Source: CAYSQW01 sp964433135
GTDB taxonomy: Bacteria; Acidobacteriota; Aminicenantia; Aminicenantales; Aminicenantaceae
Direction: 5' to 3'
DNA length: 25,573 bases
Assembly: GCA_964433135.1 (NCBI GenBank)
Contig: CAYSQW010000050.1
Span: 1 to 25,573 of the forward strand
Part shown: positions 8,590-15,856 of the stretch, piece after piece
Layout of the letters: the number at the start of each line of letters is the position of its first letter
How positions within the stretch are numbered: the stretch's first letter is position 1
Notes under the pieces: generated by a model
What the model was told of the DNA's origin: nothing
The model's database searches: none
The model's input: only the letters and a program-made list of their open reading frames with translations
Translations under genes and position numbers: made by a program

Positions 8590-9687
8590 CTATTTGAAAA
8601 TAAAATGTCTTAAGATTTTAAATAGATCTTTCTCCGATTCGATCCTGTTGAATGTATTGGGGGGACAATGAAGACATCTCTCATTGAGCAGCGTGTCGGT
8701 CCGATAGGCCAGATTGTCTTCATCATAAAAGCATTCGGTTGCCGTTGACTCGAGACAATTCCCGATGGCTTTGCTGTTTTTACAATAATAGAGGGATCCC
8801 TCGGAGCCGAGGATCACTCCGGCCATGGCATAATGGCAGGATAGCCGTCGTGTTCTTTCGGAGACAAGCATTTCAGCCAGCTCCGAGTAGCGAAGAGCAT
8901 GTTGGAGATAGGTCCTTTTCCGTTTAGATAACTCTCGAAAAAAACCGCACAATTTTTCTTTGGCTTCGGGCTTGATCAGCACATCGTCTTTCATGTCTTG
9001 GTTGTTGAACCGGTCTCTGATCTCACCCAGCGTGAAATTGACGGGAATATCCTCTTCCAAGCTCCAGCTCAACATCTCATCCAGAGAATCCAGATTTAAG
9101 TTGCTGATCACACAGTTAGCCGATAAATAGAATCCCTGTTTTTCTCGGATCTTCTTCAATCGATCGAATGCTTCCTTGACCTGAGGATAGGAATTTTGAA
9201 TGCCCGTTATATCATCCAATCCGGAGCCGATTTTATGCATGGATAGTGAGATGGAAAAATTAATGCCTTTACTCCGGCATAAGCGGGAGATTTCAGTGGC
9301 GTTTTTCTCCATTACGGAAGGAGGCAGGCCGTTTGAGTTCATGGTTACGGTATGGAGGCGGGGAAACTTCGCGATCAGCATCCGCACCAGTGGGATCAGG
9401 TCCGACCTCAAGTTGGGCTCTCCGCCGTTTATGTTGATGAATTCGAGGTTGTTGAAAAACGAATCGGAAAGAACGTGATCGAATTCTTCCTTGCTGAGCT
9501 CGTGTGGTTCGAAGTGTTTGTTTTGTTTCCATATCCCGCATGTGCGGCATCGCATGTTGCAGCGATATGTCACATAGATGCACATCGCGCGCAGAGAAAA
9601 AGACTTGGCTCGATAAGGAAACCAATTGGATTTGATCGAGTTCTTCATAACGGATATGGGAGAAGGGAAGCGTCTTGTGTCATGCAT
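8590..9687 (-). CDS. radical SAM protein with SPASM-like C-terminal cysteines
   Basis: 365 residues from the ATG at 9687, four bases after the stop of the upstream PaaK-like gene. AAGGA inside the end of that gene lies 13 bases before it. A TTG at 9747 would add 20 residues and overlap the upstream gene. The cluster motif YRCNMRCRTCG holds Cys 43, 47 and 50 (CxxxCxxC). INGGEP follows at about 85-90. Near the C-terminus are further cysteines (about residues 283, 301, 310, 318, 337, 340; for example CKNSKAIGNC and ERCLHC), as in SPASM or twitch domains that bind auxiliary iron-sulfur clusters. Such enzymes perform radical chemistry on peptides or sugars. The substrate is not evident. Third radical SAM enzyme of this operon. 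Confidence 0.88.
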   Translation of the reverse strand: MHDTRRFPSPISVMKNSIKSNWFPYRAKSFSLRAMCIYVTYRCNMRCRTCGIWKQNKHFEPHELSKEEFDHVLSDSFFNNLEFININGGEPNLRSDLIPLVRMLIAKFPRLHTVTMNSNGLPPSVMEKNATEISRLCRSKGINFSISLSMHKIGSGLDDITGIQNSYPQVKEAFDRLKKIREKQGFYLSANCVISNLNLDSLDEMLSWSLEEDIPVNFTLGEIRDRFNNQDMKDDVLIKPEAKEKLCGFFRELSKRKRTYLQHALRYSELAEMLVSERTRRLSCHYAMAGVILGSEGSLYYCKNSKAIGNCLESTATECFYDEDNLAYRTDTLLNERCLHCPPNTFNRIESEKDLFKILRHFIFK

Positions 9688-9691
9688 GTTA

Positions 9692-10975
9692 TTAACGGTA
9701 TCCTTCGACCAGGGAATGAACCGCCCGGAATTTTGTTCCCGGCTCAATGATCAGCGAATCTGTTGTCTTGATCATGATCTCGAGATTTCCATCTACCAGG
9801 TTTTCAAGCTTTGTTCGTAGCGCGTTTTGAACGTGCGTGTCATATCCTTTCCCAGGTTCTATTTCAACCAGAATGCCGCTTGACTCTTCCTGGATAATCC
9901 TCCATCTTCTGACTTCCGTAAAGGGATCGATACAATGATAGAAAGGATGCGGGGAAATCTTGCGCCCGCTTTCCAGTACGATAAAATCATCCGACCTCCC
10001 GATGACTTGGTTGAGAAGCGGGAATTTGTTTCCGCACAGAGCTTGTTCGACGGAAAAAGCACCGATATCTCCTTGTCGATAGCGGATGATCGGCATGGCG
10101 GAGGAATGAAGGTTGGTGATCACGATATCCCCTTCTTCCCCTTTTTTCGCGGCCCTGCCGTTTTTTATGATTTCTACGATAACCATGTCCGCACTGATAT
10201 GATAACCGTCGCAATCTGGGCATTCCCACGCGATGCAGCCGGCTTCGTCGGAACCGTAGATATCGATGATCCTAGTGCTTAAAGCGGACTCAATGAACGC
10301 GCGGGAATGGGCATCGAGGAGAGCGGAACTGTGGAATATCATTCGGGGACTGATATCCGGGATGTTGTCTTTCACGACGGCTTCAGCCAGGATTTTCAGG
10401 GTCATGACATATCCGATCAAGATGGACGGTTTCAATTTCCGGAGGTCGCGGATCCAGCATTCGGAAGGTTCCCATGTGGAAATCTCGGTTCTCCGCCAGA
10501 GACCAAAATACTCATGCCATTTTTTGCTTTCATCAACATCTTTACGGCCTATGAAGGCGATCATCTTCTCCCAAGGTTTCATGCCGGAGGATAAAAACGC
10601 CCTCGCCCAGGAAAGATTCATCATCGTGGCATCTCCCGAGCTGTGATATATCCTCAGCGGGAAACCCGTTGTCCCGCTGGTTGCGGAAGATCTCAACGGC
10701 CGTTCGCGGTTTCGGGCGGAGGTTTTATCCTTGAGGTCCAGGTCTTGAAGAGTCTCTCTCGTAGTGAGCGGAAGATAACGGAGGTCTTCGATACTTCGGA
10801 TGTCTTCGGGTTTTATTCGGGATGAATGAAAAAGTTCATGGTAGTAAGGAACGTTTTCGTAAGCGTGGGATAACAATCGGTGAAGCTTTCGCTGCCGTAT
10901 TTTTTTTATTTCAGAAGATGCTTTTTTCGGATTGTTCAAGAGCTGTAATAATCTATAAAAATGATGAAAACGCAT
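9692..10975 (-). CDS. PaaK/CapK-like adenylate-forming enzyme
   Basis: 427 residues. ANL-superfamily signatures: the phosphate-binding loop SSATSGTTGFPLRIY (96-110), YGSDEAG (240-246, matching Y-G-x-T/S-E), RYRQGDIG (298-305) with the conserved Asp that binds the AMP ribose, and GRSDDFIVLESGRKI (326-340) leading into the C-terminal lid. After YGSDEAG is C-I-A-W-E-C-P-D-C, a cysteine cluster often seen in the phenylacetate-CoA ligase/CapK group. It most likely activates a carboxylic acid as an acyl-adenylate and passes it to CoA or another acceptor. CapK-type members occur in capsule and lipid loci. Weak ribosome site. 45 bases after the B12-type radical SAM gene. Confidence 0.88.
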   Translation of the reverse strand: MRFHHFYRLLQLLNNPKKASSEIKKIRQRKLHRLLSHAYENVPYYHELFHSSRIKPEDIRSIEDLRYLPLTTRETLQDLDLKDKTSARNRERPLRSSATSGTTGFPLRIYHSSGDATMMNLSWARAFLSSGMKPWEKMIAFIGRKDVDESKKWHEYFGLWRRTEISTWEPSECWIRDLRKLKPSILIGYVMTLKILAEAVVKDNIPDISPRMIFHSSALLDAHSRAFIESALSTRIIDIYGSDEAGCIAWECPDCDGYHISADMVIVEIIKNGRAAKKGEEGDIVITNLHSSAMPIIRYRQGDIGAFSVEQALCGNKFPLLNQVIGRSDDFIVLESGRKISPHPFYHCIDPFTEVRRWRIIQEESSGILVEIEPGKGYDTHVQNALRTKLENLVDGNLEIMIKTTDSLIIEPGTKFRAVHSLVEGYR

Positions 10976-11020
10976 TTTCCCGCCATATCTTGAGGTGATT
11001 CACATCATGGACTTAGAGCC

Positions 11021-12526
11021 TTAATCATACATCATACGGGCGATTTTCTTCAATTTCAGCGACTGCAGCAGCCTAAGAAAGAATCGCGGTATATAATAGT
11101 CCAACGGAAATAGAAAATATCTTTTTTCCCATCTCTTCTTGGCGATCCGTTTCAATATCCGCGTGAAATAAGGAATCTTTAAATTTTTTTCTTCTTTTCT
11201 AAGGGCTAAAACTCTGTAATATCCGGCGAATCTGGCTCTGCGGTCGACAAAAGGCGTCCTCGGCTGGGTCGGACCCCAGTTTTTCCCCCATTCCGTAATA
11301 TCCCGAGGCGTGACAAAGCCTTTTTCGACGGCCAGTGTATAGAGGGGGGTGCCGGGATAAGGGAGGAAAATCGTGGGGCCGTTCACGATATTGCCTTTTT
11401 CTTCCAACTCATCCATAAGGCTGAATGTTTGTAGATCATCCTCCCACGTTTCCCCCGGGATTCCGACCATGAAGTTGGTCAGCGCCGGCAGATCGAATGT
11501 TCGGCACAGCTCGGATGTTTTGCGGATGTCCGACAGCGTTATGTCTTTCCGCATGATATCGAGCACTTTTTGTGAGCCCGACTCGGCGCCGATACGGAGT
11601 TCGACACAAAGGTTTTCTTTCAGGGTTCGCACGAAATCCGATCCCCATTTTGCGACATAATCGGCCCGGATGGTTGCACTCCAGGGGATATTGATTTCAC
11701 GTACTATTTTCAATGCGCGTTCCCGGTCGCTGAAAAAGTTGTCATCCTCAAAGATTACGGCGCTGATGTCGTGGTCCTTTTTAAGCGTTTCAACGTCCCG
11801 AATAACATGTTCCGCGGAATGTGCCCTGAAATGCCGCTTGTTGACGAATTGGTTATAACAGTATCCGCAGCGTGAGGGACAGCCTCTGCTGGTGATCAAC
11901 GCGGCGATTTTATCGCCGGGCAGACTGGATCCGAATTCGGAATAGAACTGGCGGCCTTTATAAAAATAATCCTCGATATCAAAGTGATGCCATGCGGGGA
12001 TATAAGCATCCAGATTCGTGATGAAAGGACGAACGGGATTGATCACGATTTTTCCCCGGTCCTTGTGCCCAAGCCCCTTTATGTCTCTGAAAGAGCCCGG
12101 AAGGAGTTCCCCTCGGTTGATTCGTTCCGCGAGTTCCACGAGAGTGACTTCGCCTTCTCCGTGTACGATGAAGTCGATGTTGTCATTCCTCAGGGTCTGT
12201 TCGGGAAGCATGGTGGCATGAAGTCCGCCCCAGACAATTGGAATGGAGGATCTTTTTTTGAGTTCGGTTGAAGCCGCCAGGCTGGGGAGGAGCGCTTCTC
12301 CCGTAAGAGAGGAGAAGCCGACGAGAAGAGGACTTGATTGAATGATCTCATCCACGATACGTTTGATATTTCGCGGAGTGCCCCTGCAGTGGAACAGTTT
12401 AACCGGATAGCCGGCTTTTTCCAGTGCGGCTGCGAGATAGAGGATGCCGAAAGGAGGGGCGATCTTATAACTCTGGTAATCAGGCTCTAATTTTATGAGA
12501 AATATTTTGTTAGCTATCGATGTCAT
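11021..12526 (-). CDS. B12-binding-domain radical SAM protein
   Basis: 501 residues. Residues about 1-135 form a cobalamin-binding-like Rossmann domain (PPFGILYLAAALEKAGY, VGFSSLT, VWGGLHATMLPE, FIVHGEGEVTLVEL) as in BchE and related B12-dependent radical SAM enzymes. The canonical D-x-H-x-x-G loop is not seen; 'LFHCRGT' stands near that place, so cobalamin may bind without a lower His ligand or not at all. ITSRGCPSRCGYCYN carries the cluster cysteines C216, C220 and C223. Later motifs include LRIGAESGSQKVLDIM and FMVGIPGETWEDD. This class does methylations and ring or carbon-skeleton chemistry. Its ATG overlaps the TGA of the upstream gene (ATGA at 12526-12523), a sign of translational coupling. 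Confidence 0.9.
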   Translation of the reverse strand: MTSIANKIFLIKLEPDYQSYKIAPPFGILYLAAALEKAGYPVKLFHCRGTPRNIKRIVDEIIQSSPLLVGFSSLTGEALLPSLAASTELKKRSSIPIVWGGLHATMLPEQTLRNDNIDFIVHGEGEVTLVELAERINRGELLPGSFRDIKGLGHKDRGKIVINPVRPFITNLDAYIPAWHHFDIEDYFYKGRQFYSEFGSSLPGDKIAALITSRGCPSRCGYCYNQFVNKRHFRAHSAEHVIRDVETLKKDHDISAVIFEDDNFFSDRERALKIVREINIPWSATIRADYVAKWGSDFVRTLKENLCVELRIGAESGSQKVLDIMRKDITLSDIRKTSELCRTFDLPALTNFMVGIPGETWEDDLQTFSLMDELEEKGNIVNGPTIFLPYPGTPLYTLAVEKGFVTPRDITEWGKNWGPTQPRTPFVDRRARFAGYYRVLALRKEEKNLKIPYFTRILKRIAKKRWEKRYFLFPLDYYIPRFFLRLLQSLKLKKIARMMYD

Positions 12527-13719
12527 TGTGGATGTTTTCTCATGAAATCATGGAGCGTCCGGATGTCCCATTGAAAGTGAACATGATATCCCTTGCTCTC
12601 CAACGCGGCGACGGCTTTTTTCAGATTCTGTCGGTGTACGGGGAATTGCGCCTTGGCTTTCGGCGGGCCGCTGTATCCTCCCGGAGCGGTGGAGCAGTCG
12701 AGAGTCAGGATATTGCCGGCACCGTATTTATCCATCAAATAGTCGTTGTACTGCGGAGACTCTCTGGTTTGAAGCCAGAGAACCCCGTCATAGAGAATGT
12801 GATCAAGAGCGATATTCAATTCGTAATCTTCATCGGAGACGAAATAAGGCTGGACGATATGAGATCGGGCAAACGGTCCTTTAAGCCGGGGGGTGCCGAT
12901 GATGGAAAATCCCTTGGCGTTTCTAGCTTTGAGGTGTCGGTCGAAAAGATAAAGACAGGCCTGTTCTTTCCGCCAATCATAGAGGCCTTTCAAAAAAGCA
13001 CCGGCATTGTGTTCGATTTCCGCTTCCGCGGCCTTGTCAAAGGAATCCAAACGGAAATTCTGATCGGACTTAGGTCCTTCGGGATTATGCAGTTTTGAGT
13101 ATTGGGAGGCGTTGAATGTTTCAAGCCACAGCAGATAGCAGTTCAAACCGGCTGTTTTGAGTTTTCGGAAGCTGTCCGCATCAACCGGGGGAATATTGCT
13201 GGTGAGCATCCCGCCCCCTCGGGCATCCAACTTGTCTCTTGCGATTTTGAAATATTCCGCGATGGGATCGATCTGAAAATACTGCTCATTTATTTTGTAT
13301 TTATCCGACTTCTTGAAGAGCAGGGGATCCTGGCTGCTGACGAGTTCGATGCTGCGGTATCCCAGATCCAGAAGCCTATCGAATTCCCGTCCGAATTCTT
13401 CATGGGAAAGACGCGCCCCTCCCGAAGAAAAATCGCAGTAAAGACATTTGTTCTCACATATACTGGTGAAATAAAGAGGAGGAAGGAGCAGGATTTCTTG
13501 GCGGTGGGGACGCTTGTATTGGACTGCGAATTCAAGGACGAATGCTTTTATCTCCGGTTTATTCATCCCGTTCATCAAAAGAACGACTTCCTGTGTATCC
13601 AAATGTTTTCCGGAGATGCATTTTTCCAGCAAATCTCTTGTTTCAGATATGGAGATCAATGGAAGCGCCCCGATTTTTTCGATATGAGGAATTATTTCGG
13701 CGAGTTTTTGACTAAACAT
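12523..13719 (-). CDS. ThiH/HydG-like radical SAM protein
   Basis: 398 residues. PPLYFTSICENKCLYCDFSS contains C88, C92 and C95 of the CxxxCxxC cluster, in the setting 'PLY-x-S-x-x-C-x-N-x-C-x-YC-x-F' typical of ThiH (tyrosine lyase in thiamine synthesis) and HydG ([FeFe]-hydrogenase maturation). The preceding helix with EVVLLMNGMN and the following GYRSIELVSSQDP and GGGMLTSNIPPVD also fit that layout. There is no thiamine or hydrogenase gene nearby, so I infer a related enzyme used in this operon's own pathway, perhaps acting on an aromatic amino acid. The ATG at 13719 is one base past the flippase stop; the stop overlaps the next gene by four bases. Confidence 0.85.
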   Translation of the reverse strand: MFSQKLAEIIPHIEKIGALPLISISETRDLLEKCISGKHLDTQEVVLLMNGMNKPEIKAFVLEFAVQYKRPHRQEILLLPPLYFTSICENKCLYCDFSSGGARLSHEEFGREFDRLLDLGYRSIELVSSQDPLLFKKSDKYKINEQYFQIDPIAEYFKIARDKLDARGGGMLTSNIPPVDADSFRKLKTAGLNCYLLWLETFNASQYSKLHNPEGPKSDQNFRLDSFDKAAEAEIEHNAGAFLKGLYDWRKEQACLYLFDRHLKARNAKGFSIIGTPRLKGPFARSHIVQPYFVSDEDYELNIALDHILYDGVLWLQTRESPQYNDYLMDKYGAGNILTLDCSTAPGGYSGPPKAKAQFPVHRQNLKKAVAALESKGYHVHFQWDIRTLHDFMRKHPQ

Positions 13720-13720
13720 T

Positions 13721-15271
13721 TTATCCGTTTTTTACTTTCAATCGCTCTGAAATCGTCCTGAAAATGAAAACTTCTTCTTTGCTGATCCCGAGGACAAAAA
13801 TAAGTGCGATATAAATTAAAATGAAAAACGCCCCAATCAAAATCGTAAAAAGGAAGGTATTATAATTTATTCGGACAAGACCTGTAAACATCAAAATAAA
13901 AATGGTTCCGATTCCTCCGGCTAGAGGAGATTTCCAACAGTCCTTTCGGAAAGGATGCATGTTCAAGATGAAGCGAACCTCCAATGTGGTTATGATATCG
14001 ATGACGATTATGCATGTTGATGTCGCCAGAGCCGCTCCCAGCATGCCGTATTCGGGGATCAGGCAGATATTCAAGATTATATTCATTAGAATCATACCAA
14101 CGTTGTTGATCAGCTGTAATTTTGAATGCCCCGTCATGGTGATCATCTGCCCTGTTATTCCCAGGTAGGAATGAACCAGCCACCCCAATATCAGAACCTT
14201 GAGGGCGGCGCCGCCGCGGATGAATTCCGGCCCGAAAAGGTTCAACACGGTTGAAGAAAAAAGGATGAAGATGATGCAGAGAGGAAAGTTCAGACTGAAA
14301 GACCACTTGCTGACAATCTTGAACAAGGCATTCAGGTCGAAATATTTTTTCCGGTTGTGCAGATCTGCGATGATAGGCGCAAATATGGAATGGAAGGAGA
14401 AGAGAATCAGACTGCACAGAAGAGCAGTCCGTTGGGCTGCTCCGTATATTCCCACAATGTTGGAAGCTTTGAAATATCCCAGCATCAATGTGTCGGTCCA
14501 CAGCAAAAGCTGACCCATGAATGTGGCAAAAAGCAGGGGAGAAGAAAATCGGAACAGTTTTCTGTGTTCGAAAATGGGTTTTATGTGTCTTTTTAAAATC
14601 GAAGGGAAACGTTTCCAGAGCAGCCGACAGGCGACAAATACGGATGCGATGCCGACAACAAGGTGGGCCAATAGAGGCGCTTCAAGAGTGAATCCCCAAG
14701 CTATGAAAAGAACGGCAAGGATGATCCTTCCAAGGGGTTCAAATATTTCCCTGATGTGGATTTTGTCTTTAAGAATTTTAAATCCCTGCAGTGTGAAAAC
14801 GATCATGGTCGTTATCGTTGAAAAGGGAAGAATGATGGCGAAATATTTCAGAACGGGCGTCAGTGCCGGTTTATTGAAGAGATGTACGGATATGAGCCGG
14901 GAAAGTGAAAACATTGCAATCCCAACTATTGTTCCCGCTGCAACTGCCGTCAAGAGGGCTGTAATGATGACGCCTTTTATGCGCCGGCTGTCTTTTTCTC
15001 CCTTGAAAATCGCCACATACCGAATAATCCCGTTTGGAAGTCCCAGCTCTGTTATCGTGCTCAGCATTTTGAATAGCCCGAAGCCCAAAAAAAACAGCCC
15101 GAAAAGCTCAGGGCCCATTTTCCGGGCGATCAGCAATTGGAATAAATAGCGTAGAGCGGAACCAAGGATCATTCCTGAGAAAACAGTTCCGGCCCCCCTG
15201 AGGATTGTGGGGATTTCAGGAAAAAACGATGACCCATGGATGTCATGATCCTGGAGAATATCCGGATTCAT
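13721..15271 (-). CDS. oligosaccharide flippase family membrane protein (MOP/Wzx-like)
   Basis: About 516 residues, nearly all hydrophobic, with roughly 12-14 membrane segments. TILRGAGTVFSGMILGSALRY opens the first segment and ARKMGPELFGLFFLGFG follows, the usual N-terminal pattern of Wzx/MOP polysaccharide flippases. These move lipid-linked glycans or other amphipathic products across the inner membrane. Start is uncertain: ATGs lie at 15409, 15337 and 15271, none with a strong ribosome site. I prefer 15271 because it leaves a normal 20-odd residue tail before the first helix, and the longer extension looks like translated intergenic DNA. First gene of a six-gene operon, one base before the ThiH-like gene. 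The region appears more A/T-rich than its neighbours. Confidence 0.88.
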   Translation of the reverse strand: MNPDILQDHDIHGSSFFPEIPTILRGAGTVFSGMILGSALRYLFQLLIARKMGPELFGLFFLGFGLFKMLSTITELGLPNGIIRYVAIFKGEKDSRRIKGVIITALLTAVAAGTIVGIAMFSLSRLISVHLFNKPALTPVLKYFAIILPFSTITTMIVFTLQGFKILKDKIHIREIFEPLGRIILAVLFIAWGFTLEAPLLAHLVVGIASVFVACRLLWKRFPSILKRHIKPIFEHRKLFRFSSPLLFATFMGQLLLWTDTLMLGYFKASNIVGIYGAAQRTALLCSLILFSFHSIFAPIIADLHNRKKYFDLNALFKIVSKWSFSLNFPLCIIFILFSSTVLNLFGPEFIRGGAALKVLILGWLVHSYLGITGQMITMTGHSKLQLINNVGMILMNIILNICLIPEYGMLGAALATSTCIIVIDIITTLEVRFILNMHPFRKDCWKSPLAGGIGTIFILMFTGLVRINYNTFLFTILIGAFFILIYIALIFVLGISKEEVFIFRTISERLKVKNG

Positions 15272-15413
15272 GGCTTTGAGTTTATCAGATTGATGAAGAA
15301 ATGAAAAAGAGAAATACCTTTTGAAAATGGACGGCATTTTGCAGCCGGGCTGAATTAACTGATTGATTGAGTGATAGATACGAAATCCCTCTAGGGGAAG
15401 TGCTTTCATAGAG

Positions 15414-15577
15414 TCGATTTTTGCCCCTAAAAATAAGCTTTAAGATATTTTTTCCCTGTGAATTTATTGCTAATCCCATCGTTAACAATGGGATAATCAG
15501 TCCGGCCGGATAATGCGGATCACGTATTCTGATCTCTGTTATTTCTTATCACCCGGCTTAACACGGCATTGACAGTG
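15414..15577 (+). repeat. dispersed intergenic repeat, copy 1
   Basis: Matches copy 2 at 21573-21697. Shared in the same order: TCGATTTT at the left end; an exact 22-base block at 15424-15445 (core CTAAAAATAAGCTTTAAGA, equal to 21583-21604); AT-rich middle parts of different length; CCCGG (15552) and ATTGACAGTG (15568-15577) at the right. Both copies lie between a minus-strand gene on the left and a plus-strand gene or fragment on the right. Copy 1 keeps the TTGACA but has no -10 box 16-19 bases further on. Confidence 0.65.
15461..15488 (-). promoter_or_regulatory. weak promoter candidate for the flippase operon, overlapped by an inverted repeat
   Basis: On the minus strand TTGTTA (15488-15483), 16 bases, TAAATT (15466-15461): four of six matches in each box. 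A seven-base inverted repeat, ATCCCAT (15473-15479) and ATGGGAT (15488-15494), surrounds and overlaps the -35, as an operator might. Confidence 0.3.
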
Positions 15578-15614
15578 GAACTCCTTGATCTGCTCCCTGC
15601 AAATCTCCCTCTAG

Positions 15615-15845
15615 CAGTGGTATATTGATGGGGGGCAGGTCACGGGCAGCCGGAAGGGATTGTATATCAGTTATCAAAAATCGGATGGTACGTGGACGGT
15701 TGATCAAAGAATGAGCGAAACGGTCAATGATGAAGGCGCATGCAATTCCTATGTCTCGCCCGACGGCAAGCTGCTTTTTTTCAGCCGTAACAATGATTAC
15801 TACCGGGTCGGAATAGAAGTGACTGATGAATTGAAAAAGGATTGA
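15615..15845 (+). pseudogene. C-terminal fragment of a PD40/TolB-like β-propeller protein
   Basis: The open stretch after a TAG at 15612 encodes 76 residues ending at TGA 15843-15845. It contains LYISYQKSDGTWTVDQRM, SETVNDEGACNSYVSPDGK and LLFFSRNNDYY. This is the last blade of PD40/WD40-like TolB-family secreted proteins, whose usual C-terminus reads YISY-x-x-x-DGSW, then N-x-E, then SPDGKYLFF. The hundreds of residues expected before it are absent: upstream is copy 1 of the intergenic repeat. A TTG at 15660 after GGAAGGGA could start a 61-residue product, but I regard this as a gene remnant. Its upstream promoter seems to have lost the -10. Confidence 0.65.
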
Positions 15846-15856
15846 TCCCCAGATTG

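Noticed and set aside
14517..15149. 210-codon plus-strand open frame
   Set aside because: Antisense to the flippase; its high Arg, Met and Ser content is the mirror of hydrophobic codons.
15569..15598. Functional promoter in repeat copy 1
   Set aside because: TTGACA is present but nothing like TATAAT lies 15-19 bases downstream, unlike copy 2.
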